This document shows positions 53,228 to 62,737 of a DNA stretch of 64,000 bases, in pieces. Origin of the DNA: Candidatus Poribacteria bacterium (GTDB lineage: Bacteria; Poribacteria; WGA-4E; WGA-3G); the NCBI GenBank assembly GCA_012270865.1, contig JAAXHL010000016.1, positions 52,514 to 116,513 on the forward strand. Reading direction: 5' to 3'. Both the position numbers and the translations under genes were made by a program. The notes under the pieces were generated by a model. That model made no database searches. It was given only the letters and a program-made list of their open reading frames with translations, and had not been told where the DNA came from. Numbering within the stretch: the stretch's first letter is position 1; each line of letters starts with the position of its first letter.

Positions 53228-53936
53228 GAAACTTAATAACGGTATTCGCCTGACATGGCTCGGACATTCGACCTTCAAAATCGAAGCGGACGGACAAACA
53301 CTCCTCATTGATCCGTGGGTAACAAACAACCCCGTCTGTCCCGATGCACTCAAAACCTTTGACGCGCTTGATGTCATCCTTATAACGCACGGACACGCCG
53401 ACCATATTGGCGATGCCGTACCACTCGCAAAAAAACATTCACCGACAGTCGTATCCATCGTTGAGATCGCAGGGTGGCTCGGTAAACAAGGCGTTGACAA
53501 CGCAATCGGGATGAACAAGGGTGGCACCGTCACCGTCGGTGGTATAAAGGCGACGATGGTTTCAGCGAACCACAGCAGCAGCTTCACAGAGGAAGATGGC
53601 ACGACGGTCTATCTCGGTGAACCGGCAGGCTATGTGATTGAATTCGCGAACGGCTACAAAATCTACCACGCCGGGGATACGAATGTTTTCGGAGACATGC
53701 GGATTATCGGTGAGATTTACCAACCCGATCTGGCACTCCTTCCTATCGGCGACCATTTCACAATGGGACCGCGTGAAGCCGCCTATGCAGCAAAGCTGCT
53801 TAACGTGCCAGCGATCCTACCGATCCACTACGGCACCTTTCCACTACTAACAGGAACACCGGAAGAATTGCGTGAGTTGACTGCTTCTCAAGATGTGAAA
53901 ATTGTTACGTTAGCGGTCGGGGGGACATTAGATTAA
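53226..53936 (+). CDS. UPF0173 metallo-beta-lactamase-fold hydrolase
   Basis: 236 residues. The motif THGHADHIGD near residues 55-64 is the HxHxDH zinc site; LTWLGHSTFKIE near 9-20 and the later AGDTNVFGDM and LPIHYGTFPLLTG stretches are those of the UPF0173 (YtkL) family. Function is unproved; these behave as metal-dependent hydrolases. It is convergent with the GalU-like gene, the two stops overlapping by 3-4 bases. Two ribosome sites in the duplicated leader module precede the ATG. Confidence 0.9.
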   Translation: MKLNNGIRLTWLGHSTFKIEADGQTLLIDPWVTNNPVCPDALKTFDALDVILITHGHADHIGDAVPLAKKHSPTVVSIVEIAGWLGKQGVDNAIGMNKGGTVTVGGIKATMVSANHSSSFTEEDGTTVYLGEPAGYVIEFANGYKIYHAGDTNVFGDMRIIGEIYQPDLALLPIGDHFTMGPREAAYAAKLLNVPAILPIHYGTFPLLTGTPEELRELTASQDVKIVTLAVGGTLD

Positions 53937-54829
53937 GACATCCCATAGGGACCTTGTAGTCCAAAGGCATTCACAGTTCTGAGTAATTCTTGTGGGTTAC
54001 CTGTATCATAACGCTGACCGGCGACGCGGTAGCCTGACATGCCTTCCTGTTTGATCATCTCTGACATCGCATCTCGTAATTGAATCTCACCGTGCGTTAC
54101 AATCCGGTGCTTGTAGTTGTAATCGAGTATATCAAAGAGGAGCGGTGTGAGAAGGTCTATGCCGAAGTTACAGAGATACTGCTGCGCGGGGATGCCTTCC
54201 ACACGGAGGTGCTGCTGCGCGAACGCAGCCGTCGGTTTCTCGGAGATTTGCGCTAAGGTATAGAGCCGTTCGGATTCAGGGTCGGGGCTGCCGTGAACGA
54301 TACCGTTAAGCGAGAGCTCAGTTTCATGACAGAGGTCCAGACTCGTCACGGACTGCCCAACTTCTGCGTAGACATCCACCAACTGTTTTGCGCACGCGGT
54401 CTCCGATTCGGGAATATAGAGATGGTCCCCGAGCAGGATCATGACGGGTTCACCTGCGGCGAAATCTTTTGCGCAGTAGATGGCGTGTCCGAACCCCTCC
54501 GGTTGCTCCTGAATTGCGAAATGCAGCCGGTGTCCAATCTCCGTTAACCGTTCTGCCTGCGCTGCCAATTCCGGCTTTTCGAGGATCGCATCAGCGACGG
54601 TGCCGGAGAAATAGTCGGCAATTGGATCGACCTGTTGCGGTTGTGCCACAAGACACACCGCCTCCACACCCGCCGATAACGCCTCCTCAATAATCAACTG
54701 AATAACTGGCTTCGCTATTCCATCTTCTGCGATGATTGGAAAGAGTGCTTTCGGTACGGCTTTCGTCGCCGGAAAGAGGCGTGTCCCGTATCCTGCAATC
54801 GGAATAATCGCTTTTTGAATCGGTTTCAT
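53933..54829 (-). CDS. galU: UTP-glucose-1-phosphate uridylyltransferase-like protein
   Basis: 298 residues from the ATG at 54829 (MKPIQKAIIPIAGYGTRLFP); a 17-residue longer frame from 54880 is not supported by the family start. GxGTRxxPxTKxxPK near residues 13-27 is the nucleotide-binding loop, VIQLIIEEALSAG and FGHAIYCAKDF near 105-115 follow, with the catalytic DH pair in LLGDHLYIP near 124-132. Catalyses UTP plus glucose-1-phosphate to UDP-glucose, supplying sugar nucleotides for surface polysaccharide. The low similarity leaves a sister nucleotidyltransferase possible. Confidence 0.85.
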   Translation of the reverse strand: MKPIQKAIIPIAGYGTRLFPATKAVPKALFPIIAEDGIAKPVIQLIIEEALSAGVEAVCLVAQPQQVDPIADYFSGTVADAILEKPELAAQAERLTEIGHRLHFAIQEQPEGFGHAIYCAKDFAAGEPVMILLGDHLYIPESETACAKQLVDVYAEVGQSVTSLDLCHETELSLNGIVHGSPDPESERLYTLAQISEKPTAAFAQQHLRVEGIPAQQYLCNFGIDLLTPLLFDILDYNYKHRIVTHGEIQLRDAMSEMIKQEGMSGYRVAGQRYDTGNPQELLRTVNAFGLQGPYGMS

Positions 54830-54879
54830 AAGGTCCGCCTTTAAGCGAAGATGCCCGCCAAACTTTGACGGACATCTCA

Positions 54880-54989
54880 TTTTGACATTCCCACAACTGA
54901 AGCAGTGGGGTTGTCAGAGGATTTTCTTCTGCAGAACGGAAACCGCACCGAATTGTCTCGAAACAGGTTCGGTCTCCGTAAGGCACTTT
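54880..54989. other. short intergenic region
   Basis: Contains CCCAC AACTGAAGCA GTGGG, a small stem-loop, at about 54890-54909. Otherwise nothing distinctive. Confidence 0.4.
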
Positions 54990-55760
54990 TTAGTTTCTCA
55001 ATCCTTTGAGGTGTCCCCAAGTGGTTGAGAGTTTTCCAGCAGGTTCCACAGGCAGTTGATCACTTTTGGATTCAAAATTCTGCATTACCTCATCTTCTTC
55101 AAGAATCCGGTCATAGATACGGACGTTATCTATCATACCGATGAGGTATCTGCCGTCGTGTTCACTGCCGATGCGCCGCTCGTTCATGATTTCAGGTGTA
55201 GTCCCGGCGTTCCCTTCGGCAACCAACTCACCATCAACATAGAGTTTCAACTCGTTATCTTTGGTGTTGCTGGTGTAGATGATGTGGTACCAGGTGTCGG
55301 TTTCAGCATTCATGGCAATCTTGACGCCGTCGTTTTTGTGAACCTGAATCTGGTTTCCTTGAAATTTGAAGTGGACTTTACCAGCGGCCCACATCCACGT
55401 TGATACGATACCTTGAATACCGCTAAACTGACCTTCCAGCGCGTAGCATTCAATGGACACAAGTTCATAGTCGCCGAGTTCAGGGATTTGAATGTAACTC
55501 TCAGCTTCCCCTTCAAACTCCAACGCTTCTCCGGTGGCATCGGTTGCCCCTTCAACAGATTTGAGACTACCGACGAGTTCGGCATCGTTTTCACCAAAGA
55601 TGTCTTTGACGACCTTGCCATCTATATCCGCTTCGTTGAGTGTATATACGGCAACGAGTCCGTCTGTTACGAAATCCTGTGCGGCAGCCATGTTCACATA
55701 GCAGAACACGGTAAGGAGCACAGTGAGAATGCAGAGTGTTCTAATAGAGTTAAAGCGCAT
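54990..55760 (-). CDS. secreted LamG-domain protein
   Basis: 256 residues. Signal peptide 1-27 (ending AAA), then one concanavalin/LamG-type jelly-roll domain: GLVAVYTLNE near 34-43, GEALEFEGEAESYIQIPE near 78-95, TWYHIIYTSNTKDNELKLYVDG near 157-178 and GMIDNVRIYDRILEEDEV near 208-225. Such domains bind sugars or proteins outside the cell. AGGAGG is before the ATG. It is read from the promoter in the 170 bp repeat at 55781-55950. Confidence 0.88.
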   Translation of the reverse strand: MRFNSIRTLCILTVLLTVFCYVNMAAAQDFVTDGLVAVYTLNEADIDGKVVKDIFGENDAELVGSLKSVEGATDATGEALEFEGEAESYIQIPELGDYELVSIECYALEGQFSGIQGIVSTWMWAAGKVHFKFQGNQIQVHKNDGVKIAMNAETDTWYHIIYTSNTKDNELKLYVDGELVAEGNAGTTPEIMNERRIGSEHDGRYLIGMIDNVRIYDRILEEDEVMQNFESKSDQLPVEPAGKLSTTWGHLKGLRN

Positions 55761-55780
55761 TTGGATTGTTCCTCCTAATT

Positions 55781-55950
55781 CACGTTATGTTTAAACCCAG
55801 ACTGCTGTCTAAATAGAAGTCCAGATCCATTCACAAAACTTATATCAGGGAATTTTGCCAATATCTTACATATTTGAAAATATGTCCTGATATAATAAAT
55901 TATACTTTAATTTAACGCTTGTGTCAATTAAATTTGTCCACGATTCAACA
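55781..55950 (-). repeat. 170 bp dispersed repeat with embedded promoter, copy 2
   Basis: Same length and layout as the element at 35071-35240; its left edge is 20 nt from the LamG start codon. Confidence 0.8.
55899..55927 (-). promoter_or_regulatory. consensus minus-strand promoter inside the repeat
   Basis: On the minus strand TTGACA (55927-55922), 17 nt, TATAAT (55904-55899). Both boxes are perfect. The leader to 55760 is about 130 nt. Confidence 0.75.
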
Positions 55951-55967
55951 ATCTAATACATTTTAAC

Positions 55968-56999
55968 TTATGTATTTCGGTCTGTCAAGTCAATTGTCGT
56001 CTTTTTGGCAAGTTTTTGTTCGAGTGCTCGGTTATCTTCATAGACGGTTTTGATTAACGCCTCAATATCAGGCTCTTGAACCGAAATGTCTACGATTTTG
56101 AACCTTTCGAGTATCGCACCGATAAGGTCCGCTGTACTGACTTCCTCCGGCGAAAAACGGTACTGGACGCGATTGCCTTCCCGATAGGTAACGTGTGCTT
56201 TAGGAATGCTGATGTCCGAATAGGTTTCAGCATAATCGACGCTCAGAATCCGTTCTGTCGAAAGCAGGCGGCGGAGCGCAGCGAGTTCCCCGTCGAAGCA
56301 GAGCCGCGCTTTGTCAATAAGGATGACGCGTTTGCAGAGTTTCTCAACATCGTCTAAATCGTGTGTCGTTAGGACGACCGTGACCTGTCGTTCAGTGTTT
56401 ATCTGCTGTATGAATTGACGGATTCGCGCCTTCGCAACGACATCCAACCCGATCGTCGGTTCATCAAGGAACAGCACGTCCGGATTGTGGAGCAGCGCGG
56501 CGGCGATGTCCGCACGCATCCGTTGACCGAGACTCAATTGACGGACAGGTGTCTGAAAAAACGCACCGATGTCCAGCAATGCATCGAACATCTCTACATT
56601 CTGATTATATTGCGACTGCGGAATCCGATAGATGCGCTGCAGCAACCCAAACGACTCCTGCACCGGCAGATCGAACCAGAGATGCGAACGCTGCCCGAAC
56701 ACAACGCCGATGTGTTTCGCGTTCTCCTTCCGCTGACGATGCGGGATATAGCCGTTCACAGTCACACTGCCCGATGTCGGCACCAAAATGCCAGTCAACA
56801 TTTTAATGGTCGTTGACTTTCCGGCACCGTTCGGTCCCAAGTATCCGACAATTTCGCCGCGTTTTATAGAAAACGATACATTGTCCACCGCTTCAACAAT
56901 ACGGTGCTTCCGAGAAAATAGGTTCACGAAACTCCCGAAAAAACCCTTGCGATGATGATAGACTTTGAAGGTTTTACTGAGATTTTCAACTTCAATCAT
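55968..56999 (-). CDS. ABC-2 exporter ATPase
   Basis: 343 residues. GYLGPNGAGKSTT near 54-66 (Walker A), LSLGQRMRADIAAAL near 155-169 (signature), VLFLDEPTIGLD near 174-185 (Walker B) and THDLDDVE near 209-216. The C-terminal 100 residues form the DrrA-type extension. It works with the two permease genes at 57189 and 58004, from which it is separated by a MITE-like element. The ATG at 56999 follows TTAAAAAAAT with no Shine-Dalgarno site. Confidence 0.92.
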   Translation of the reverse strand: MIEVENLSKTFKVYHHRKGFFGSFVNLFSRKHRIVEAVDNVSFSIKRGEIVGYLGPNGAGKSTTIKMLTGILVPTSGSVTVNGYIPHRQRKENAKHIGVVFGQRSHLWFDLPVQESFGLLQRIYRIPQSQYNQNVEMFDALLDIGAFFQTPVRQLSLGQRMRADIAAALLHNPDVLFLDEPTIGLDVVAKARIRQFIQQINTERQVTVVLTTHDLDDVEKLCKRVILIDKARLCFDGELAALRRLLSTERILSVDYAETYSDISIPKAHVTYREGNRVQYRFSPEEVSTADLIGAILERFKIVDISVQEPDIEALIKTVYEDNRALEQKLAKKTTIDLTDRNT

Positions 57000-57009
57000 A
57001 TTTTTTTAA

Positions 57010-57185
57010 TAGTTGTCAGTTTTCAGTACGGTTTTCTGCGAAAACCTTTCGGTTTTCAGGTAAGAGGTGCCTTGTGGCAGTAGCAGGAAAGATAACCGAT
57101 ACAAATAATCTCTGTAAGGGAAACCGGGTGACCCAGCCCCTACAAAACTGGGTACTGAAAGCGCAGCGTACTGATAACTGATAAT
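57010..57185. mobile_element. MITE-like inverted-repeat element, copy B
   Basis: About 176 bp, starting TAGTTGTCAGTTTTCAGTACG and ending GTACTGATAACTGATAATC. The core AAGAGGTGCCTTGTGGCAGTAGC plus AGGAAAGATAACCGATACAA is the reverse complement of the core of copy A, so the elements have been placed in both orientations. It lies between the permease and ATPase genes of one exporter operon. Confidence 0.78.
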
Positions 57186-57188
57186 CAT

Positions 57189-57989
57189 CTAATGTCCCGT
57201 GCTTTGATAACGCAGTACACCGCATCGCCAGAACAGCATCGTGATGCCTAAAAACAGGAACCCCGCGAAAGGTGCTAAGTACACACCAAACGACGAAACG
57301 CCTGAAGACGCAACCTTTTCTAAGAGAAAAAGGGACGGAAAATAGTTGACGCACGCCAATGGAACGATAAAGGTGAAAAAATGCCGAAACCACCAACGAT
57401 AAATCGAAAACGGGTAACTCCCCATGAAAACGCCACCGTTTGTGAAAATATTGATGATCTCTATGGATTGGATCGTCCAGAAACAGCTGGTCGCGCCAAT
57501 CACGAACAACCCGATAAAGAAGCAGGTACCACCGACCAACGAAACCAGTAGATATCCGACCTTTACAAACGACCAAGTAATCGTTAACTGCGAATTGGAG
57601 ATAAGCAGGATAACAAACGCTTGCGAAAACCGACCGACGCGACGGAGCAAGAATTCGTGTGAAAAAACTTGGAAGAAAGTTCCGAGCGGACGAATCAGCA
57701 TCGTATCAAAATCGCCGCGCACCACGCTATTCTGAAAGACATCAAATCCCCTGCCAATCATTTCAGCGACAGCAAAACAGACACCGATCATACCGTAGAG
57801 GAATCCGACTTCCCATAGACTCCATCCCGCTAATTCTTTAAAACGGTTAAAGAGCAGCGCAATCATGAAAAAGTCGATAATAGAGATACTTGCTTGGGCA
57901 AACAGGTCAAACACAAATGAGAGTCTGTACGCCATCTGTGATCGGATCCGAAGTTTGACAAAGTAGAAATAGAGTGCAAGATACTGCAT
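57189..57989 (-). CDS. ABC-2 type permease subunit
   Basis: 266 residues, six hydrophobic segments, of the ABC2_membrane_6 (DUF990-like) type. The ATG at 57989 (MQYLALYFYFVKLRIRSQMAYR, split) is preferred; the frame opens 31 codons earlier, overlapping the adjacent permease gene. FDTMLIRPLG near 112-121 is a recognisable family loop. Pairs with the 58004-58819 permease and the 55968 ATPase in a heterodimeric exporter. Substrate unknown. Confidence 0.85.
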   Translation of the reverse strand: MQYLALYFYFVKLRIRSQMAYRLSFVFDLFAQASISIIDFFMIALLFNRFKELAGWSLWEVGFLYGMIGVCFAVAEMIGRGFDVFQNSVVRGDFDTMLIRPLGTFFQVFSHEFLLRRVGRFSQAFVILLISNSQLTITWSFVKVGYLLVSLVGGTCFFIGLFVIGATSCFWTIQSIEIINIFTNGGVFMGSYPFSIYRWWFRHFFTFIVPLACVNYFPSLFLLEKVASSGVSSFGVYLAPFAGFLFLGITMLFWRCGVLRYQSTGH

Positions 57990-58003
57990 TTTGAAAGATA
58001 CCG

Positions 58004-58819
58004 CTATCCGCCTTGGATGACGAGCCGAGAAAAACCACGGCTTAAAAAAAAGCGTCCCAGTCCAATAAAAACGAGATTCCACATCATCTGTTTACCTATA
58101 GCCATCCAGACACCGATACCCGTTATCTTGCCCAGATAGATACTAAACGGGACATCAATCAATCCGGCAAACGGTAACCACTCGGCGATCTGCGCCAACC
58201 ATTCGGGCCACAGTGCAATCGGAACCAACATACCGGAAAACAACATAATTATGGAGCCGGACATACCAGAAATTCCGGTTGTATCCAGCGTCCAGAACGC
58301 GCTGCTAAAAATTGTTATCGTGATCGCAGCACTCATGAAAATGGCAAGCACCATTGAAACAGCAAACGCTATTAAGACAATCGGCTGCTCTGGAAATGTA
58401 ACTTCAAAAAAGAGAATACTGATAAGAAAGGTTGGAAACCCACGCATCAACAGAAAATAGCAGGCTCTACCACATTCATCGGCGAACCAATAGGTGTGGA
58501 AATCGACAGGTTTCGTTAATTGGAGGGCGACACTACCGTCTTTAATCGCTTGCGTAACTTCAGAACGCGCACCCCAGAACGGCATCAGTGTGAAAGAGAC
58601 CTGACAAAGAACGAAATAGGTAATAATCTCTTTCAGGTTAAGGGGTTGCGGTTCGGTGCTTGCTGCGTAGAAAGCAGTATAGACAAAGATATGCACCAAC
58701 AGAAAAAAGAAATTTGTCGTCAAGCCAGCAAGGTTAGCAACCCGATATTGCATCCGCTTCTGGAACGATTTCGTTACAAATGCGAGATAGACATGGGAAG
58801 TCAGGTAGAGAGACCTCAT
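58004..58819 (-). CDS. ABC-2 type permease subunit
   Basis: 271 residues, six hydrophobic segments. The N-terminal MQYRVANLAG and the loop DGSVALQLTKPVDFHTYWF near residues 93-111 are typical of the ABC2_membrane_6 family. The start codon overlaps the stop of the Gfo/Idh gene (ATGA at 58816-58819), so translation is coupled. Permease partner is the next gene downstream, 14 nt away. Confidence 0.87.
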   Translation of the reverse strand: MRSLYLTSHVYLAFVTKSFQKRMQYRVANLAGLTTNFFFLLVHIFVYTAFYAASTEPQPLNLKEIITYFVLCQVSFTLMPFWGARSEVTQAIKDGSVALQLTKPVDFHTYWFADECGRACYFLLMRGFPTFLISILFFEVTFPEQPIVLIAFAVSMVLAIFMSAAITITIFSSAFWTLDTTGISGMSGSIIMLFSGMLVPIALWPEWLAQIAEWLPFAGLIDVPFSIYLGKITGIGVWMAIGKQMMWNLVFIGLGRFFLSRGFSRLVIQGG

Positions 58820-59862
58820 CCGTTCGAGGCACTGAGATCGGCGATACGGACGGATTTACCCTTCTCTGCGGATTCATAAATACCGTCAAGCATCTGCATC
58901 AACATAATCCCTTGTTCCGCTGAAGATATAGGTTCTTTCCCGTCCACTATGCACCCTACAAAATGTTTAACCTCTTCGTCAAACCCGTTTATCCGCGGTG
59001 CGTTGAGCGGTTGGTCCACCTCTTTGCCGTTTTCTTCTGTGTAAAACGTGAATGGATTGAGCGTCGCACCGGCTTTGGTTCCCGCCACTTTGATGTAGTT
59101 ATCGCCTGGGAGATTCAGTGCCCACGTCGTTTCAAGGATAATCGTCGCGCCGTTTTCAAAACGGATCTGAGCGAAGGTGCCATCATCGACATCGTATTTG
59201 ACATCATCTGGTACAAGATGCCCGAAGTGAGAATAGACCGCGCCCATAACTTCAACCGGTCTTGGGGAATTCATTAACCACCAGATACAATCCAACGCGT
59301 GTACACCGATGTCAATGAGCGCGCCACCACCGGAACGTTCTTTATCGACGAACCAACCCTCTTTACCGATAGGAATACCGCGACGGCGGACGTAAGCGGC
59401 TTTACCGAAATAGATGTCGCCGAGTTCACCAGCCGTGACAAGCTGCTTCAGTCGTTGGGCGTTGCCACCGAACCGCTGTACGAGTGCATACATGAGCGTC
59501 TTACCGTTTTCGGCGGCTGTATCTGCCATCGCCTTGGCTTCTTGTGCACTCCGAGCAGGGGGCTTCTCGCAAAGTACATGTTTACCAGCGTTCAAGGCAT
59601 CAATTGAGATCGGCGCGTGCAGAAAATTCGGTAGACAGACACTCACGGCATCGATATCTCTGTCTTCTAACATCTCTAAATGGTCGGTATAAATATTCTG
59701 TATTTTATATTCTGCTCCGACTTCTTCGGCGTGTGTTTTGTCTAAATCACAGACGGCGATGACCTCTGAACGCGGGTCAGCGACGTAGCCTTTGAGGTGT
59801 TGCATCCCGGGCCAGCCGAGTCCGATAACTGCCGCCTGGACTTTTGTTTTTTGATGACGCAC
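58816..59862 (-). CDS. Gfo/Idh/MocA-family oxidoreductase
   Basis: 348 residues from a GTG at 59862, chosen because AAAGGAG lies about 9 nt before it; a 20-codon longer frame from 59922 lacks such a site. The Rossmann N-terminal part reads AAVIGLGWPGMQHL near 10-23, VSVCLPNFLHAP near 74-85 and EKPPARS near 99-105, where the lysine of EKP is the catalytic one. The C-terminal half is the usual beta-sheet domain. NAD(P)-dependent oxidation of sugars or cyclitols is expected. The overlap with an exporter permease gene is uncommon and may hint at a sugar-linked exporter. Confidence 0.9.
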   Translation of the reverse strand: MRHQKTKVQAAVIGLGWPGMQHLKGYVADPRSEVIAVCDLDKTHAEEVGAEYKIQNIYTDHLEMLEDRDIDAVSVCLPNFLHAPISIDALNAGKHVLCEKPPARSAQEAKAMADTAAENGKTLMYALVQRFGGNAQRLKQLVTAGELGDIYFGKAAYVRRRGIPIGKEGWFVDKERSGGGALIDIGVHALDCIWWLMNSPRPVEVMGAVYSHFGHLVPDDVKYDVDDGTFAQIRFENGATIILETTWALNLPGDNYIKVAGTKAGATLNPFTFYTEENGKEVDQPLNAPRINGFDEEVKHFVGCIVDGKEPISSAEQGIMLMQMLDGIYESAEKGKSVRIADLSASNG

Positions 59863-59975
59863 AGGGCGTGCTCCTTTCGTTTTTGGAAGAATAGTTCTTG
59901 ATACGGGGTCGTCAATCGGCACGGATGCCTTTTAACGGAAGACTGATTTCTGATGGTTTCCGAAACCCAATAAAA

Positions 59976-61211
59976 CTATTCGTGGCGTAGTGCCTCTGTA
60001 GGGGTGAGACCGGCGGCTTTGTTTGCAGGGTAGAGTCCGAAGAATATCCCGATGAACGCAGAAACGCCGAACGCTATTAATGCCGCTTGAATTGAGACGA
60101 CAGCAGGCCAACTCGCCTGCATGAGTTTTGAAATCACTAAACCGGAAATAGAAGCGAGGCTACTACCGATAAAGATACCGATCAAACCGCCGCAAATACT
60201 TAAAACAACCGCTTCAATCAGGAACTGGGTCAAGATGTCTTGTCGTCTCGCACCGATAGCCTTCCGTAACCCGATCTCGCGCGTCCGTTCTGTTACCGAT
60301 ACCAACATTATATTCATGATCCCGATACCGCCGACAAACAGTGCTACACTCGCTACACCGCCAAGGAGTATCTGAACGATCCGACTGACGTTCCCTACCT
60401 GTTTTATAATCTGCTTAGCGGTAAAAAAATCAAAATATTTTTCGTCGCCGTGTAACTGCCGCATAGCCACTTTGATTTCCGCAACAGCCTGTTCGACTTT
60501 TTCATAACTCTCGGCTTGGCAAGATAAGTATATCCAACCTTTATATCTTCCGATAAAACGGATCCCGAGTGTAGTGAGCGGGATAATTACGCGATTATCC
60601 CAACCCTCACTCGCCATACTATTGCCTTTCTCCTCCATTACGCCTATCACAGTAAACCGCTCTGAACCTATTCTGAGTTCAAGCCCAATCGGATCCTGCA
60701 TCTGAAACAGATCTTTATGGACTTCAGACCCGATGACACACACAGGGTCCATTCGCTCAATATCGTTTTCCGTGATAAACCTACCTATTTGAATGAACCA
60801 GTTATTTGCCTCTTGATAGAATGGAGTTGTCCCGTGAATTTCAAGGGACTGACTAACGTGTTTGTGGGACACACGGCGGTTCGTTCCTGACTGTGCTACA
60901 GCCAGTTTAAGTGACGGGCAGTTGTCAATAATAAAGGCGAGGTCCTCGTATTCGATGTATTCGGGGTGTTTGTTTTCAATATACGCCCCGTCGTCTCTGC
61001 GGAGCTTATCTTTCCTGAAACAGACAATCATGCCTGCGCCACCGATCCGCTCCAGTTCAACGCGTATGAGGTGTTCGGCACCACCACCGACCGAAACAAC
61101 GGCGACGACAGCGGCGATACCGATGATAATACCGAGCGTCGTCAATACGGAACGCAATTTATTTCGCAGAAGTGCTGCTAAACCGACGTTAATGCCTTGT
61201 GTAATCTGCAT
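59976..61211 (-). CDS. MacB/FtsX-like ABC permease
   Basis: 411 residues. N-terminal helix RNKLRSVLTTLGIIIGIAAV near 16-35, a large periplasmic domain (about 50-290), then three helices with the family stretch GIGIMNIMLVSVTERTREIGLRKAIGA near 296-322. It has no ATPase gene directly beside it; the LolD-type ATPase at 51043 on the other strand is an alternative partner, or the partner lies elsewhere. The 113 nt between it and the downstream Gfo/Idh gene suggest separate or weakly linked transcription. Confidence 0.9.
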   Translation of the reverse strand: MQITQGINVGLAALLRNKLRSVLTTLGIIIGIAAVVAVVSVGGGAEHLIRVELERIGGAGMIVCFRKDKLRRDDGAYIENKHPEYIEYEDLAFIIDNCPSLKLAVAQSGTNRRVSHKHVSQSLEIHGTTPFYQEANNWFIQIGRFITENDIERMDPVCVIGSEVHKDLFQMQDPIGLELRIGSERFTVIGVMEEKGNSMASEGWDNRVIIPLTTLGIRFIGRYKGWIYLSCQAESYEKVEQAVAEIKVAMRQLHGDEKYFDFFTAKQIIKQVGNVSRIVQILLGGVASVALFVGGIGIMNIMLVSVTERTREIGLRKAIGARRQDILTQFLIEAVVLSICGGLIGIFIGSSLASISGLVISKLMQASWPAVVSIQAALIAFGVSAFIGIFFGLYPANKAAGLTPTEALRHE

Positions 61212-61253
61212 GGCTACCTAAAATTCCCTATCGCGAGCAGAGCTCGCTCCTAC

Positions 61254-62327
61254 CTACGGTTTCATGGATTCGCCGCGCAACAAAAAGGCTCGGATGTCAT
61301 AACGTCCCGGACGCTCAATAGGCAAATCACCGTTCTCGATCATCAGGTCGAGCGGGTTCGCATGGGTTCGTAACGGTAATTGGACGACCTCGTGCATACG
61401 CGCCGATTCATAGATTGCCATAATAATTTCGACAGCGGCACGTCCGTGCTTGGCTTCGCCACGGTGTTCGGCACCGCCTTCGATCCACGAAACGAGTTCG
61501 GCGGCTTGGGCAACGTGTTGGTTCGTACCGTCGGACGGACGTTCTTTCCAATCTTTCGCCTTATTATTCAGCAGACGGACACGGCCCTCCGTTACGTCCG
61601 CGATACCGTCTGTACCGTAGACGATACCACCCTGATAATTCGGTCTGCCGATCTCTTGTAAAAGCATGCCGATACAACCGCCCGCGAACCCGACGATACC
61701 GGCGCTTCTATCCTCAATCTGGATATCACGCTCATAACGCTCGGTTTTACGTTCAACGTTCCCGATGACCCACTCCGGCGCAGGATCACTGAGAACGTAG
61801 CGCATCATATCAAATAAGTGCGAACAGTCATTCAATAACCCTTGTCCGCCGTGGCAGATGATCTGTCTCGGTTCACCGATTGCGCCCTCAGCGATCAGGT
61901 TTCGGGCATCCGTCCACGCAGAATTAAATCGCCGTTGGTGCCCGATGACAACCTTTACATCGTTCCGCCTCGCAGCGATCAACATTTCATCGCATTCACC
62001 TAAACTCACACCCATCGGTTTTTCACAGAGTACCGCTTTCGGACTTCGCGCACAGGCAGCGATTGTCATCGGCGCGTGAAGTTTATGCCATGTCGCAACA
62101 CTGACAATATCAAGACCTTCGTTATCCAACATCTCGCGCGCATCCAGATAGCAGTTTTCAGCGGGGACATCATACGTCTCCGCAAATCTGTCAAGTGCGG
62201 CTTGAACCGGATCCGCAAGCGCGACGATCTCTGTCTCTTCAACGCCTTGATAGCCGCGGGCGTGAGCATTCGCGATACCACCGCATCCGATAATTCCGAC
62301 GCGATATTTAGAGGTTCCCATGTTCAT
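61254..62327 (-). CDS. Gfo/Idh/MocA-family oxidoreductase
   Basis: 357 residues from ATG 62327, which is preceded by AGGAAGT; 62321 is an alternative. YRVGIIGCGGIANAHARGY near 8-26, VSVATWHKLHAP near 77-88, LCEKPMGV near 102-109 with the catalytic lysine, and the domain-2 stretch HGGQGLLNDCSHLFDMMRY near 158-176. Probably acts on an inositol or sugar derivative. No partner gene is obvious; the MacB-like permease follows it 42 nt downstream. Confidence 0.9.
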   Translation of the reverse strand: MNMGTSKYRVGIIGCGGIANAHARGYQGVEETEIVALADPVQAALDRFAETYDVPAENCYLDAREMLDNEGLDIVSVATWHKLHAPMTIAACARSPKAVLCEKPMGVSLGECDEMLIAARRNDVKVVIGHQRRFNSAWTDARNLIAEGAIGEPRQIICHGGQGLLNDCSHLFDMMRYVLSDPAPEWVIGNVERKTERYERDIQIEDRSAGIVGFAGGCIGMLLQEIGRPNYQGGIVYGTDGIADVTEGRVRLLNNKAKDWKERPSDGTNQHVAQAAELVSWIEGGAEHRGEAKHGRAAVEIIMAIYESARMHEVVQLPLRTHANPLDLMIENGDLPIERPGRYDIRAFLLRGESMKP

Positions 62328-62737
62328 ACTTCCTATATTTCCGCCACACAATAGATTCACACACGTGGCGATAGAGTGAATAAAAGCGAAACGACAATTA
62401 TTAAACAGACGGTGTAATACGCCCAAATTTTCCATGAACGCAAATTTTTTGTAACCTTTTTTTCAGGATTGCGTATTACAAAGCGCGTAGTCATATTTTG
62501 TATAGCATCAAAAATATAAATACGAAGAGAGGAAAATACAGATGAGTTTCCTTGTTGTCCTATCTGTCGTTTGGATTAACGTGCTTCTCAGATTTTCGAG
62601 ACACTCCTAACTTCAGGTTGCCTTTTGAAACCCATTCGATTTTACGTGATATAAGAGGCTACAATGGGTTAAGCCCATAGCAGCCTCTTCACGTTTAGTA
62701 AAACCAACAAAGCAAACCGACGCGTCAAGATTATCGG
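62328..62737. other. intergenic region with hairpin
   Basis: 410 bases between two minus-strand genes. It holds a strong hairpin at 62645-62693 that probably ends the transcript of the dockerin gene, plus the promoter region of the Gfo/Idh gene. No gene is supported. Confidence 0.6.
62645..62693 (-). terminator. bulged hairpin after the dockerin-protein gene
   Basis: CGTGA...TCACG and AAGAGGCT...AGCCTCTT arms separated by a TATA bulge, with an inner ATGGG/CCCAT stem. No long T-run follows, so termination efficiency is uncertain. Confidence 0.55.

Noticed and set aside
54880..54989. Stem-loop after the GalU-like gene as an IS200/IS605 end
   Set aside because: Only a 5 bp stem is present and no transposase or second end was found in the window.
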